This document shows positions 1 through 11,540 of a DNA stretch of 64,000 nucleotides, one piece after another. The number at the start of each line of letters is the position of its first letter. The first letter of the stretch is position 1. A program made the translations under genes and the position numbers. The DNA is from Synechococcus sp. CC9902. Lineage in GTDB: Bacteria > Cyanobacteriota > Cyanobacteriia > PCC-6307 > Cyanobiaceae. Below the pieces are notes generated by a model. That model was not told where the DNA came from. It saw only the letters and a list, made by a program, of their open reading frames with translations, and did not search any database. Location: the NCBI RefSeq assembly GCF_000012505.1, contig NC_007513.1, forward strand, positions 496,001-560,000, read 5' to 3'.

Positions 1-2186
1 AAATTCCGTCGTGTGACGTCACCGCTGCCTCGAAACACTTGTGTGGTGCTCGCATCAGGGCGACTTCCCAGGACGAACGACGAGCTGTCGTAACCGAATT
101 GCTTCACGTCGCGCGTGAGCGTGGCGGTTCGTCTCACATTCAAGTCTTTCGGGGTGATGAAGCGTTCGTACGGAACGGTGTCTTCCCCGAAGCAATCCTT
201 GTATTCCTCGCCGTTGACGAGTGCATCCACCACGCCATAGAACCCATGGCGTGCGGCTGTATCAAACAAGGCATCAATTTCCCAGCGTCCAAAGGTTGGC
301 CGTCCGAGGAGGCGCCGATGCATGACTTCAATCGCCTTGATGATGTAGAGGCCACTCCAGTAGCGGCGCCGGAATGCATCAGAGCGGGCCACGCTTCGGA
401 CAAACTCACGAAGACAAATGTCTCCGTTTTCAAGGCGAGCTTCCGCTGAAGTCAGCCGTTCGCCGGCGTAACCAGCATTTCCTAAAACCTGGACGTACAC
501 CGCATTGATCACGGCTTGGGTGCTGGACTCCGTATTTCGAACGCTGGGTTGCCCTCCACGTTTTGGATTGACGGAACCACCGGTGGCAATCTGTTGGAGA
601 CGCATCACCCGTGGGCCAACCTTGCGGGGTCGGCTATTTCGGAACTGGGTGCTGTTCATCTGCCCGGGAGAGGCCATGCCGTTGCTCACCAGCAGGCGAC
701 GGCTGTCATAGCCATAGGGCGCGGGCCGTGTGCGGACCGACGCTGTTCCACTGGGGAAGATGGCGCCGTACTGATTCCCGACAGGATCGTTGCTGCCTCC
801 GTAGACGTGCTGATCGGCGAAGGGTTGGCGGTAGGACGCGTACAGAGTGATGTACTGCGGTGCCCCTTCAAACGGTGCACTGAAGTTGAACAATTTGCGG
901 TTAGAGCCCCAACCAGCGCTTTCCTGGGCTTCCTCGCCAAGTTCGCGAAGGTAAGGAACCATTTCTTCGCCAAAATTTTGGGCGTATTCGGCGGAGTTCA
1001 CCAAAACATCGACCAAACCATTCAGGCCCTGGGCGCTGAGGATTGCAAAGGATTTTCTGAACTCTTCGATCGAGCTAATCCCACGACCGAGGAAGTGGCG
1101 ATAGGCCAGCTCCACCACACGGCTGTTCACAAACCGATCGTGAAATTGCTGTCGATATTCTTTGCTACGACCAAGGGCGCGTACGTATTCGCGCATGGAA
1201 ATCTGGCCCTGGACAACCTGGCTGGCTTCCACAGAGCAAGGATTTTGGGAATATCCCTTGGCGATATCCCGCTCAAACACTTGGCGGAAGGCCGCACGGA
1301 TGATCTCCGCCTTTTCTGCTCCTGATAAGCCAGGCCGCATTTCGAAACGTTGGCTTCCTTCGGAGGCCAACGCATAGATGGCAGGTAGTTGTAATCCCTG
1401 CTGAACCTTGCTTCCCAGTCGCTGCCGGGTGCTCGGTGTGGCAATCGATAGCTCTTTCAACAACACGTTGAAACAGTCGATCGCCAATTGGCGTGCTTCT
1501 GGCCGATCTTTCAAAAGAAGCGCTGATGCAGCCCGCATCTCCTGAAGGGCAACGTTGGTCGCAGCCAACGAGCAGTTTGCCTGCAGGATGTCGCGCAGCC
1601 CCCTGGTGTTCACCGCAAGGATGCTGGGATCTCCAGCCACGAGGGCATAGCCCAGGTAGCGCAGGAACCAGCCCATATCCCGCACGGATTTGCGCATGAA
1701 GGCGGGACCGTACTTCGCAACGCTGATGGCGTTGAAACCAGTGGGCAGGACGACGCGCACATCCGCATCTCCCCCGGCGCCATCGAGTAATCGGCTGAGA
1801 AAATTCCCACTTTTCGTGCTGTCGCTATCGCCCGTAAAGGTGCGAACTGAGTCTTGGAATGCGGCTTGGTCCGAGGCAAGTGGGGTTGCATCGGTGGTTC
1901 GAATGGCCTCACCCGTGGTGAGAGGTGAATCCAAAAACGACAGTGGTGTGCCGCCAACAAAAATGCGATTGGCTGCTCGCGCCACGATCGCTTCTGCATT
2001 GGCCGCCATGATTCGGGCGGCTTCCAGCCGGTCTTGGCCGCTCCGGAAAAAGGTCACCAGCGTGGACAGCTCGACTGAATCAGGGAAGCGGTCCTGCTGT
2101 TCAGCCTGACGAACGCTGGAGAGCGGCAGGGTGTCGAACAGCTGAGGAGACACGCGCGGGCTGCCGCTGCTGGCGGTCACTGTCAT
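1..2186 (-). CDS. apcE: Phycobilisome core-membrane linker ApcE (Lcm), partial
   Basis: ApcE anchors the phycobilisome core to the thylakoid and is a terminal energy emitter. The frame runs on the minus strand from ATG at 2186 through the left edge, so about 728 N-terminal residues are visible and the C-terminus is missing. Residues 1 to about 230 form the phycobiliprotein-like domain; a Cys near residue 205 in the context LQANCSLAAT sits where the bilin is bound in this family. Two linker repeats follow, recognisable by REYVRALGRS...RFVNSRVVELAYRHFLGR and REFVRSVARS...MHRRLLGR, each closing with a LVNS[AE]EY motif. Known marine Synechococcus genomes carry apcABC downstream of apcE, which here would lie outside the window. 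It is divergent from the methyltransferase at 2305, and the 118 bases between them must hold both promoters. Confidence 0.95.
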   Translation of the reverse strand, partial: MTVTASSGSPRVSPQLFDTLPLSSVRQAEQQDRFPDSVELSTLVTFFRSGQDRLEAARIMAANAEAIVARAANRIFVGGTPLSFLDSPLTTGEAIRTTDATPLASDQAAFQDSVRTFTGDSDSTKSGNFLSRLLDGAGGDADVRVVLPTGFNAISVAKYGPAFMRKSVRDMGWFLRYLGYALVAGDPSILAVNTRGLRDILQANCSLAATNVALQEMRAASALLLKDRPEARQLAIDCFNVLLKELSIATPSTRQRLGSKVQQGLQLPAIYALASEGSQRFEMRPGLSGAEKAEIIRAAFRQVFERDIAKGYSQNPCSVEASQVVQGQISMREYVRALGRSKEYRQQFHDRFVNSRVVELAYRHFLGRGISSIEEFRKSFAILSAQGLNGLVDVLVNSAEYAQNFGEEMVPYLRELGEEAQESAGWGSNRKLFNFSAPFEGAPQYITLYASYRQPFADQHVYGGSNDPVGNQYGAIFPSGTASVRTRPAPYGYDSRRLLVSNGMASPGQMNSTQFRNSRPRKVGPRVMRLQQIATGGSVNPKRGGQPSVRNTESSTQAVINAVYVQVLGNAGYAGERLTSAEARLENGDICLREFVRSVARSDAFRRRYWSGLYIIKAIEVMHRRLLGRPTFGRWEIDALFDTAARHGFYGVVDALVNGEEYKDCFGEDTVPYERFITPKDLNVRRTATLTRDVKQFGYDSSSFVLGSRPDASTTQVFRGSGDVTRRN

Positions 2187-2304
2187 CGACGGAAGCAAAC
2201 CAGATCGGGTCAGGTTACGGCTCGTGCCTTGTTGGTTTGCCTCCCTATGAACAAATGTTTGCAGGCCCCTCTGCTGTCGAGATGGGTCGTGGCATCGCCA
2301 TGAA

Positions 2305-3501
2305 ATGCTCGGCAGCATTGCTGAATGGCTGATGAAAGAAGTCCAACCCAGTGATGCCGCCACTCCAGTGGTGAGTGCTTTTTATGACCGCTTCCCCTTC
2401 CCTGGGGATCCGCTTCAGGATGGTCCACCTCCTGGGTACAACTGGCGTTGGTGCCACCGCAGCGTGTTGGCCTCCGTGCATGGCGTGATCCCAGCGGGGC
2501 AGCAGCAGCCACGCATCCTTGACGCGGGTTGTGGCACCGGCGTCAGCACGGATTATTTGTGCCACCTCAATCCTGGCGCTGAGGTTGTTGCTGTTGATAT
2601 CAGCGATGGAGCCTTGGCGGTGGCGCGGGAGCGCCTGGAACGCTCCGAAGCTCGTCAGGGTGTTCGTTCGTTAAGGCAAGAGCAGCGCAGTCTTTTGGAT
2701 TTGGGAGATGAAACGCCCTTCGATTACATCAACTCTGTTGGCGTGCTGCACCATCTTCGGGAGCCAGAAGCAGGGCTTGCCGCCCTTGCAGACCTCCTCG
2801 CTCCCCAGGGACTTCTTCATCTATTTCTATATGCCGATGCAGGGCGCTGGGAAATCCACCGCACTCAAAAAGCACTGACACTGCTTCAGGCCGGAACCGG
2901 CGGAGATGGCCTGCGTTTGGGCCGGAACTTGTTCGAGACTTTGCCTGAATCCAATCGGTTGCGTCGTCACCATGAGCAGCGCTGGTCTGTCGACTGTGCT
3001 CCCGATGCCAATTTTGCCGACATGTATCTCCACCCACAGGAGACCAGCTACAACCTCGAACGTTTGTTTGCGTTCATCGAAACCGCAGGCTTGCAGTTCG
3101 CTGGTTTCTCGAATCCAGAGCTTTGGGATCCAGCTCGGTTGCTGAACGGTGAGCTGTTGGAGAGGGCCCAAGCGTTACCCGTCTCTCAGCAGTGGTGCTT
3201 GATCGAGCAACTCGATCCAGACATCAGCCATTTCGAGTTTTTCCTGTCGAAGGCTCCCATCACCAAGAGTTCTCGAACCGACGACGAGCTGGCTGCAGCA
3301 AAAGGCCTCCGGCAGCCTTGCTTGTGGGGAGAGCCGGATCCCATTCTTGGCCGGAATATGGAACCAATCCAGCTCAGCGATGCAGCGAAAGATTTGCTCC
3401 GCTGTGTCGATGCTCAGCCCGATGCAGCCCTGGGATCGATGGGGTCGCCAGACCTTTTAAGAGATCTTGTTGATCGTCAAATTCTTTTGTTGCGGGAGTA
3501 G
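2305..3501 (+). CDS. Class I SAM-dependent methyltransferase
   Basis: A 398-residue protein with a Rossmann methyltransferase core. The SAM-binding motif I is ILDAGCGTGVSTDYL near residues 71-85, followed by an acidic strand end (VVAVDIS) and a post-motif NSVGVLHHL typical of class I enzymes. The C-terminal third is not recognised and may position the substrate. The first ATG at 2305 is used; a second ATG ten codons on (2332) is also possible. It lies between apcE (divergent) and the ATP synthase operon, and the atp1 frame opens inside its last codons, so it may be cotranscribed with atp. The substrate cannot be inferred from the sequence. Confidence 0.8.
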   Translation: MLGSIAEWLMKEVQPSDAATPVVSAFYDRFPFPGDPLQDGPPPGYNWRWCHRSVLASVHGVIPAGQQQPRILDAGCGTGVSTDYLCHLNPGAEVVAVDISDGALAVARERLERSEARQGVRSLRQEQRSLLDLGDETPFDYINSVGVLHHLREPEAGLAALADLLAPQGLLHLFLYADAGRWEIHRTQKALTLLQAGTGGDGLRLGRNLFETLPESNRLRRHHEQRWSVDCAPDANFADMYLHPQETSYNLERLFAFIETAGLQFAGFSNPELWDPARLLNGELLERAQALPVSQQWCLIEQLDPDISHFEFFLSKAPITKSSRTDDELAAAKGLRQPCLWGEPDPILGRNMEPIQLSDAAKDLLRCVDAQPDAALGSMGSPDLLRDLVDRQILLLRE

Positions 3502-3514
3502 GGGCGAAAGACGC

Positions 3515-3883
3515 GTGATAGATTCCGCGCGCCATTTCAGGTGTCGTCTGGAGGATTTTTACCGTCTTCAGCGCCGTCTGCTGTTAGCCACCGTTCTGGT
3601 GTCGCTCGTCACGGTTCCGATCGTGGCCTTCACCATGAATCTTTCAGTTGCTAGCAGTGTTCTTGTGGGTGCATGCGCCGGACTTTTGTACGTGCGTCTT
3701 CTTGCCCGCAGTGTGGCCAGGCTCAGTGACCAGTCCCGTGGACTGGGGCGTTTTCAGCTCATCGTTCCAATCCTGCTTGTGGTTGGAGCGGCCAAGCTGC
3801 CCCAGCTCGATCTGCTGCCTGCGTTCCTGGGATTCCTTCTCTACAAGCCCGCCCTGATTCTTCAGCACGTCTTCGACAGCTGA
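3515..3883 (+). CDS. atp1: ATP synthase subunit I (Atp1)
   Basis: First gene of the main ATP synthase operon; in related operons this small membrane protein assists c-ring assembly or ion supply. The product has about four hydrophobic segments (for example LLLATVLVSLVTVPIVAF and FQLIVPILLVVGAAKL) and is about 122 residues from the GTG at 3515. That GTG follows the AGGGG at 3499-3504 and lies just past the methyltransferase stop. The frame is open further upstream to 3467, which would overlap the methyltransferase, so the GTG is preferred. Identification rests mainly on position before atpB and on membrane topology, because the family is poorly conserved. Confidence 0.75.
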   Translation: MIDSARHFRCRLEDFYRLQRRLLLATVLVSLVTVPIVAFTMNLSVASSVLVGACAGLLYVRLLARSVARLSDQSRGLGRFQLIVPILLVVGAAKLPQLDLLPAFLGFLLYKPALILQHVFDS

Positions 3884-3907
3884 GGCTGAGCACTTTTCTC
3901 TGCACCC

Positions 3908-4633
3908 ATGGCTTTAATGCCCCTCTCACTCCCGTTTGCCGAACTGGAAGTGGGCCACCACCTGTACTGGCAGATCGGTGATCTGTATCTGCATGGCCAG
4001 GTGTTCCTGAGCTCCTGGATCTTGATCGGCATTCTTCTGGCCTTTGTGCTTGTTGGCACCCGTGGCATGAAGCGTGACCCGATAGGTCTGCAGAACCTGT
4101 TGGAGTTCCTTTGGGACTTCATCCGAGATCTGGCCAGGGATCAAATCGGCGAGAAGTATTACCGCGATTGGCTTCCGTTTATCGGCACTCTCTTCCTGTT
4201 CATTTTTGTGAGCAACTGGGGCGGAGCGCTGATTCCTTGGAAAATCATCGAGCTGCCTGAGGGTGAGCTTGGTGCCCCAACCGCGGACATCAACACCACA
4301 GTGGCAATGGCTCTTTTGGTGTCGTTGGCGTACTTCTATGCGGGTCTGAGCCGCAAGGGATTGCGATTCTTCGAGCTGTATGTGGAGCCAACTCCAATCA
4401 TGCTCCCGTTCAAGATCATCGAGGAATTCACCAAGCCCCTCTCCCTCTCCTTCCGTCTGTTTGGAAACATCCTTGCTGACGAATTGGCCGTGGGAGTGCT
4501 GGTTTATTTGGTCCCCTTGATCGTGCCCCTGCCAGTGATGCTTCTTGGTCTGTTTACCAGTGCCATTCAGGCTCTGATCTTCGCGACCTTGGCTGCCTTC
4601 TACATCGGTGAAGGTCTTCACGAGGCCCATTAA
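3908..4633 (+). CDS. atpB: ATP synthase F0 subunit a
   Basis: Subunit a forms the proton half-channels of F0 in the thylakoid membrane. The 241-residue product has the expected run of hydrophobic helices and the conserved [18 protein letters not shown] segment; the essential Arg against the c-ring is R183. The [20 protein letters not shown] segment before it is also typical of cyanobacterial and plastid proteins. Start ATG is at 3908, 24 bases after atp1. It is followed by a 169-base spacer before the c-subunit gene. Confidence 0.97.
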   Translation: MALMPLSLPFAELEVGHHLYWQIGDLYLHGQVFLSSWILIGILLAFVLVGTRGMKRDPIGLQNLLEFLWDFIRDLARDQIGEKYYRDWLPFIGTLFLFIFVSNWGGALIPWKIIELPEGELGAPTADINTTVAMALLVSLAYFYAGLSRKGLRFFELYVEPTPIMLPFKIIEEFTKPLSLSFRLFGNILADELAVGVLVYLVPLIVPLPVMLLGLFTSAIQALIFATLAAFYIGEGLHEAH

Positions 4634-4673
4634 AAGGCCCACCCCCTTTCGCTTTTACCTGGCGATCTGCTAA

Positions 4674-5048
<375 letters not shown>

Positions 5049-5117
5049 TCAGACCGGGGGACTTCAAGTCCCCCTCACTGATACCCACGTTTCGATTCCT
5101 TCCCAGCGCACCCTTCC

Positions 5118-5582
5118 ATGACCTGGCTTCTGCTCGCTGAAGCAGGTGTTCCGGAGGGAGGTCTTTTTGACCTCGATGCCACCCTTCCGCTTATGGCGGT
5201 TCAGGTGGTTCTCCTCACCTTCCTTCTCAATGCTCTCTTCTTCCGTCCGGTCGGCAAGGTCGTGGAAGATCGAGAGGGCTTTATTTCCACCAGCCGTGCT
5301 GACGCCAAGCAAAAGCTTGCCCAGGTTGAACGTCTGGAAGCTGATTTGGCTGAACAGCTGAAGGGTGCTCGACAGGCCGTTCAGTCCGTGATCGTCGATG
5401 CGGAACAGGAGGTCGATGGCCTCTACCGCGAAGCGCTCGCTCAGGCCGAAGCTGAAGCCAATCGCACGAAGGAAGAGAGTCGCCGCGGTATTGAAGCCGA
5501 GCGTGAATCTGCGCGAGCTCAACTCAAGGGCAAAGTGGATCAGCTCAGCACCACGATCATTGACCGATTGCTGGCTGCCTGA
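5118..5582 (+). CDS. atpF': ATP synthase F0 subunit b' (second b-type subunit)
   Basis: Peripheral-stalk subunit b', found with b in photosynthetic bacteria. The 154-residue product has one N-terminal membrane helix (about residues 27-45, [20 protein letters not shown]), the conserved [13 protein letters not shown], and then a long charged, Ala/Glu-rich coiled coil. Its stop TGA shares one base with the ATG of the next gene (TGATG at 5580-5584), so translation is probably coupled with subunit b. Also written atpG in cyanobacterial annotation. Confidence 0.95.
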
Positions 5583-6064
5583 TGAATCTCAATTTCAATC
5601 CCCTCGAGACCAATCTGGTCAACCTGGCCATCGTCATCGGTGTGCTGTTTTGGTTCCTTCGTGGATTCCTGGGTGGAATTCTTGAGCGTCGTCGCTCTGC
5701 AATTCTCCAGGACCTTCAAGATGCTGAAGCACGTTTAAAAACGGCATCTGAAGAGCTCACCAAGGCGCAATCTGAGCTTGCTGCTGCCCAGCAAAAAGCG
5801 GAGCAGATTCGAATCGATGGCCAAAAGCGTGCAGCAGCGATTCGCGCTGAAGGCGAGAAACGCACGATTTCCGTGATGGCTGCCATCAAGCAAGGCGCCG
5901 CTGCCGATGCCGATGCCGAAGCGTCTCGGATCAAAGATGCCTTGCGTCGCGAAGCCGCTATGGCCGCGATCGACAAGGTGCTGACTGATCTGCCTGGCCG
6001 TCTCGATGACGCAGCGCAGTCTCGGTTGATTGATTCCACCATTCGCAATCTGGAGAACGCCTGA
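5582..6064 (+). CDS. atpF: ATP synthase F0 subunit b
   Basis: Peripheral-stalk subunit b, 160 residues. One membrane helix lies near residues 10-30 (NLVNLAIVIGVLFWFLRGFL), followed by ILERRR and a long Ala/Gln/Glu-rich coiled coil. It pairs with b' and binds delta and the alpha/beta head. The start overlaps the b' stop by one base and its own stop overlaps the delta start in the same TGATG way, so b', b and delta form a translationally coupled trio. Confidence 0.95.
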   Translation: MNLNFNPLETNLVNLAIVIGVLFWFLRGFLGGILERRRSAILQDLQDAEARLKTASEELTKAQSELAAAQQKAEQIRIDGQKRAAAIRAEGEKRTISVMAAIKQGAAADADAEASRIKDALRREAAMAAIDKVLTDLPGRLDDAAQSRLIDSTIRNLENA

Positions 6065-6612
6065 TGCCTCTCCTTAATTCCCTAGCGACTCCCTACGCCG
6101 AAGCTTTGCTTCAGGTGACTGAAGCCCGCAGTGAATCCCAAACGGTGGCGGAGCAGTGCAAGCAGCTCTTGAGCGTTTGGGACAGCTCAGCTGAATTTCG
6201 TGACGCCATGGTGTCGCCTGTTCTTGAGCCCTCTTCCAAGAAAAAGGCCCTTCAAGGTCTCTTGGCTGAGCAGGTGACGCCGTCTCTCATGAACCTTCTG
6301 AAGGTTCTGGCGGATCGTCAGCGACTACAGGCCTTTGAAGCGGTGATGAACCGTTTCCTTGAGCTGTATCGCGAACAGCAGGGCATCACCTTGGCTCAAG
6401 TCCGTTCCGCCAAGCCACTCTCCGAAGCACAACAGGCGGCACTGTCCAAGAAAGTGCAGGCCATGGCCGGTACTTCCAAGGTCGATATCGACCTCAGCGT
6501 CGACCCCGCCTTGATTGGCGGTTTCGTTGTCAGCCTCGGCTCTCAAGTGATCGATGCCAGCCTGGCTGGTCAGGTCCGTCGCCTCGGTCTGGCACTCGCC
6601 AAGGCGAGCTGA
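6064..6612 (+). CDS. atpH: ATP synthase F1 subunit delta
   Basis: Delta (OSCP-like) joins the peripheral stalk to the top of the alpha3beta3 head. The 182-residue product begins with the typical helical segment LATPYAEALLQV and ends with the conserved IDLSVDPALIGGFVVSLGSQVIDASLAGQV region. The start ATG at 6064 overlaps the subunit b stop. The gap to atpA is 57 bases. Confidence 0.95.
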   Translation: MPLLNSLATPYAEALLQVTEARSESQTVAEQCKQLLSVWDSSAEFRDAMVSPVLEPSSKKKALQGLLAEQVTPSLMNLLKVLADRQRLQAFEAVMNRFLELYREQQGITLAQVRSAKPLSEAQQAALSKKVQAMAGTSKVDIDLSVDPALIGGFVVSLGSQVIDASLAGQVRRLGLALAKAS

Positions 6613-8190
<1,578 letters not shown>

Positions 8191-8203
8191 CGGAGCAGCC
8201 GAC

Positions 8204-9157
8204 ATGGCAAATCTCAAAGACATCCGCGACCGGATCAAATCTGTTAAGAACACCCGCAAGATCACTGAGGCCATGCGCCTCGTGGCAGCGGCCAAGGTTC
8301 GTCGTGCCCAGGAGCAGGTTCTAAGGAGCCGGCCCTTCGCTGATCGTCTCTCTCGCATCCTGGAAAATCTTCAATCCAGGATGCGCTTTGAAGAGGCTGA
8401 TGCTCCACTCATGGAACAGCGCACCGTTGAAACGATCACGCTTGTTGCCATCACTGGCGACCGTGGTCTTTGCGGTGGTTACAACGCCAACATCATCAAG
8501 CGCACTGAGCAACGGTTCGCTGAGCTGAAGGGTAAGGGCTTCAATGTGAAGCTCGTGGTGATTGGCAGCAAAGCGATCAGTTACTTCTCCAATCGGGATT
8601 ACCCAATCCAGGCCAAAATCACTGGTTTGGAGCAGGTCCCTACAGCGGATGAGGCCAACACGATTGCAACCGACATGCTGGCTGAATTCATGGCAGCCGG
8701 GACGGATCGGGTAGAGATGGTGTTTACCAAGTTCATCAACTTGGTGAGCTGTAAACCCGTCCTCCAGACGCTGCTTCCCCTCGACCCGCAAGACATCGCT
8801 GATCCCGAGGATGAGATCTTCAATCTCACCACCGATCAGGGTCGTTTGACGGTGGAACCCGGTACGAGTTCTGCTAATACCGCTCCCAAAATTCCGTCTG
8901 ACATCGTTTTTGAGCAAAGCCCTGATCAGCTGCTCAATGCTTTGCTGCCGTTGTACTTGCAAAACCAGCTCTTGCGCTGTTTGCAGGAATCGGCTGCGTC
9001 AGAATTGGCGAGTCGGATGACAGCCATGAACAACGCCAGTGATAACGCCAAGGAATTGGCCAAGACGCTGACCCTTGATTACAACAAGGCGCGTCAGGCA
9101 GCGATTACTCAAGAAATTCTGGAAGTGGTGGGTGGCTCCGCTGCTGCCGGTGGTTAA
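8204..9157 (+). CDS. atpG: ATP synthase F1 subunit gamma
   Basis: Central rotor shaft, 317 residues (atpC in plastid nomenclature). The N-terminal coiled coil ([22 protein letters not shown]) and C-terminal coiled coil ([20 protein letters not shown]) are clear. The length and a hydrophilic stretch around residues 195-235 match the insertion known in photosynthetic gamma subunits. The regulatory Cys pair of plant gamma is not visible there, as expected for cyanobacteria. It is the last gene of this operon and is followed by a strong terminator. Confidence 0.97.
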   Translation: MANLKDIRDRIKSVKNTRKITEAMRLVAAAKVRRAQEQVLRSRPFADRLSRILENLQSRMRFEEADAPLMEQRTVETITLVAITGDRGLCGGYNANIIKRTEQRFAELKGKGFNVKLVVIGSKAISYFSNRDYPIQAKITGLEQVPTADEANTIATDMLAEFMAAGTDRVEMVFTKFINLVSCKPVLQTLLPLDPQDIADPEDEIFNLTTDQGRLTVEPGTSSANTAPKIPSDIVFEQSPDQLLNALLPLYLQNQLLRCLQESAASELASRMTAMNNASDNAKELAKTLTLDYNKARQAAITQEILEVVGGSAAAGG

Positions 9158-9181
9158 TCGTTCCCTTTGATTGTGTTGATG

Positions 9182-9209
9182 GCCGGTTCCTTCGGGGGCC
9201 GGCTTTTTT
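9182..9209 (+). terminator. Rho-independent terminator of the atp operon
   Basis: A nine-base-pair hairpin (9182-9190 with 9195-9203, two G-T pairs, loop TTCG) is followed by six T. It lies 24 bases after the gamma stop and closes the first ATP synthase operon. Confidence 0.9.
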
Positions 9210-9224
9210 AATGGGGTGATGACA

Positions 9225-9926
9225 ATGCAGCTTCATCAGCTCTTTCCCACTGCCATCGCAACGGTGCAGTTGGCCTTGGATCCTTTGGATGTGGCAGGGC
9301 AGCTTCAGGTGCTGTTTGCCTTGCGAGGGGATGCGACCGGAAATCCCGCAGATGGATGTGCCTGGACTGGCGATCTCCATGGCGCGTGGCAATTGCATCA
9401 GCACCCAGATTTCGCGGCGCTGACGCAGCAGGTTGTGGATCAGGTGTGGACTTATCTCGAAGCAGTGGGCTTTGAGCGTTCTCAAGTGGCCTTGCACCTC
9501 CAGCGATGTTGGCCCGTGCTGAGCGATTGGGATCAGGTGGTCGGTCGTCATCACCATCCCAATGCCCATCTCAGCGCTGTGCTTTACCTCACCGGAAGCG
9601 GTTCAGGCGAGGAGGGAGTGCTGCGCCTTCAGGCGCCGCATCGGATCAATGAACTTGTTCCCGGACTCGCTGTTGGCCATGGAGGCCCCATCGCTGAAGG
9701 ACATCCGCTCAATGCCGATCACTGGGACCTTGCGCCTCGGGCCGGGCTGTTGGTGCTGTTTCCCTCCCGTTTGGACCACAGCGTTTTGCCCAACACGGAT
9801 CCAGAGGCGTTGCGTTGTTCGATCAGTTTTGATTTTGTGCTCACGGCCCCAGATGGCGACGATCCGGCGGAATACTTGGCGCCGCATCCGAACGTGTGGG
9901 TCCAGCAAATCCCACCCGCTGCCTGA
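9225..9926 (+). CDS. Putative 2OG-Fe(II) oxygenase-like protein
   Basis: A 233-residue protein with features of the TIGR02466-type double-stranded beta-helix oxygenases: HHHPNAHLSAVLYLTG holds candidate iron ligands, and LFPSRLDHSVLPN followed by LRCSISFDF holds the distal His and the Arg that would bind 2-oxoglutarate. The family hydroxylates small molecules or proteins, but no substrate can be deduced. The start ATG at 9225 has GGGG eight bases upstream; GTG 9216 and ATG 9219 are in-frame alternatives. It starts 22 bases after the terminator hairpin, so read-through from atp may contribute to its expression. Confidence 0.7.
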   Translation: MQLHQLFPTAIATVQLALDPLDVAGQLQVLFALRGDATGNPADGCAWTGDLHGAWQLHQHPDFAALTQQVVDQVWTYLEAVGFERSQVALHLQRCWPVLSDWDQVVGRHHHPNAHLSAVLYLTGSGSGEEGVLRLQAPHRINELVPGLAVGHGGPIAEGHPLNADHWDLAPRAGLLVLFPSRLDHSVLPNTDPEALRCSISFDFVLTAPDGDDPAEYLAPHPNVWVQQIPPAA

Positions 9927-9958
9927 GAGAATCACTTGGAGAGCAAAGTTTTGACGGG

Positions 9959-10300
9959 ATGTCTGACCCATCGGCGGCCGTGGCCACCTATTCCGTGTCT
10001 GCTGAGATTGAGGGTGAAGTCCATCAATTCAAATGTCGGGCTGACCAGACGGTGCTGAACGCGGCGGAAGCCGCAGGGATCAATCTTCCAAGCTCCTGCT
10101 GTACAGGCGTTTGTACTACCTGTGCAGCGGTGATTTCAGCTGGAAGCGTCGATCAGCCCGATGCCATGGGTGTTCGATCCGACCTTCAGGAGAAGGGTTA
10201 TGCCTTGTTATGTGTGTCCTTCCCCCGTGCTGATCTCACCCTCAAAACGGGCCAAGAAGATGCCTTATACGAAGCCCAGTTCGGTCAGTATCAAAAGTGA
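9959..10300 (+). CDS. [2Fe-2S] ferredoxin, plant type
   Basis: A 113-residue soluble electron carrier with the plant-type cluster motif: Cys47, Cys52, Cys55 and Cys85 in the CX4CX2CX29C arrangement, inside SSCCTGVCTTC and LLCVSFP. An extra Cys48 lies next to the first ligand. It is more diverged than the canonical petF-like ferredoxin at 44298 and has an N-terminal extension of about ten residues. The start at 9959 is the ATG nearest the conserved domain; the frame is open upstream to 9896 inside the previous gene. It begins a chain of four overlapping genes, which suggests a dedicated electron acceptor rather than bulk photosynthetic ferredoxin. Confidence 0.9.
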   Translation: MSDPSAAVATYSVSAEIEGEVHQFKCRADQTVLNAAEAAGINLPSSCCTGVCTTCAAVISAGSVDQPDAMGVRSDLQEKGYALLCVSFPRADLTLKTGQEDALYEAQFGQYQK

Positions 10301-10488
10301 AGCTGCTTCGCCTGCAGCGTCAGCTGAGCTGGCCCGAGCATGTCTCCACCACTGAGTTGCGCGCATGGGTTCGCTCTGAACTTGCCAGTGATCCAGATGT
10401 TGAGTTGCTGCGTTGGGCCATTACGGGTCTGACAACGGCCGCCGATGGTGCCCGTTGTCTCCAGGTGGAGGGGGTTTGTATCGGATGA
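10297..10488 (+). CDS. Small conserved-looking protein, unknown
   Basis: A 63-residue product, GTG start at 10297 overlapping the ferredoxin stop and stop overlapping the ATG of the DUF3326 gene (ATGA at 10485-10488). No motif is recognised; it is hydrophilic in the first half with a single Cys pair near the C-terminus. The tight double overlap is the best evidence that it is translated. It could be a partner of the ferredoxin or of the DUF3326 protein. Confidence 0.6.
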   Translation: MKLLRLQRQLSWPEHVSTTELRAWVRSELASDPDVELLRWAITGLTTAADGARCLQVEGVCIG

Positions 10489-11540
10489 GTGCAGCACCAC
10501 TGCCCACCCTGATGGTGGTGCCCACGGGCATCGGTTGTGAGATCGGAGGGTATGCCGGTGATGCTTTGCCCAGTGCCCGTTTGTTGGCTGCGGCGAGTGG
10601 CTGCTTGATCACTCATCCCAACGTGATGAATGGGGCGGCGTTGTATTGGAGTGATCCCCGCATTCACTACGTGGAGGGGTATGGCCTGGATCGTTTTGCA
10701 GCGGGCGATTGGGCGCTACGACCGGTCCGTCGGCAGCGCATCGGCCTGCTCCTGGATGCTGGGATTGAAGCTGAGCTGGCTCAGCGCCAGATTCAGGTGG
10801 CCGAGGCTTGTCGCGCCACTCTGGGTTTGGATATCGGACCCGTGCTGCGTTCGGATCAGTCCCTAGGGGTGTCCCTCGATCGCGGACCAAGTGGCGCCAG
10901 TTGGGGGAGTTTGGAACGGCCCGATGCGCTGTTGCGTGCGGGTGAGCGATTGCGTGATGCCGGAGCAACAGCGATTGCTGTGGTGGCCCGTTTTCCAGAG
11001 GATCCCGGTAGCGACGCGCTCACGTCGTATCGCCAGGGCAGCGGTGTCGATGCGCTGGCGGGGGCTGAGGCGGTGATCAGTCATCTGTTGGTGCGTCAGC
11101 TGCAGATTCCCTGTGCCCATGCTCCGGCCCTTGCGCCACTGCCGTTGGATCCCCATCTCGACCCTCGAGCAGCCGCTGAGGAACTGGGTTATACATTTCT
11201 CGCCTGCGTGTTGGTGGGCTTGAGCCGGGCGCCGGACTTGATCGACACCACTGCGGCGCTCACTGGCGATGTTCATGCATCCCAGATCGGAGCCGCAGTG
11301 GTGCCCGAAGGTGCCCTTGGGGGAGAGGCGGTGTTGGCGTGTGTGGAGCGTGGAATTCCTGTGATCAGCGTGGCGAATCCCTCGCTGTTGTCTGTGACGC
11401 CTGAGGTTTTAGGGCTGTCGTCGGGGGTGTTTCAGGCCAGCAGTTATGCCGAGGCCGCTGGGTTGGTTGTGGCGCTGCGAGCAGGAATTAGTCCAGCTGC
11501 ACTTGGGAGGCCCTTGCCACCGTTGCAGGAGATTCAGTGA
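10485..11540 (+). CDS. DUF3326 family protein
   Basis: A 351-residue protein recognised as the cyanobacterial and plant DUF3326 family. Conserved-looking segments are VVPTGIGCEIGGYAGDA near the N-terminus, ITHPNVMNGAALYW, the GSGVDALAGAEAVISH stretch and, near the end, VISVANPSLLSVTPEVLGL. The function is not known to me. The start ATG at 10485 overlaps the preceding small gene and the stop overlaps the ATG of the YchJ-like gene, so all three are probably coupled. Confidence 0.8.
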   Translation: MSAAPLPTLMVVPTGIGCEIGGYAGDALPSARLLAAASGCLITHPNVMNGAALYWSDPRIHYVEGYGLDRFAAGDWALRPVRRQRIGLLLDAGIEAELAQRQIQVAEACRATLGLDIGPVLRSDQSLGVSLDRGPSGASWGSLERPDALLRAGERLRDAGATAIAVVARFPEDPGSDALTSYRQGSGVDALAGAEAVISHLLVRQLQIPCAHAPALAPLPLDPHLDPRAAAEELGYTFLACVLVGLSRAPDLIDTTAALTGDVHASQIGAAVVPEGALGGEAVLACVERGIPVISVANPSLLSVTPEVLGLSSGVFQASSYAEAAGLVVALRAGISPAALGRPLPPLQEIQ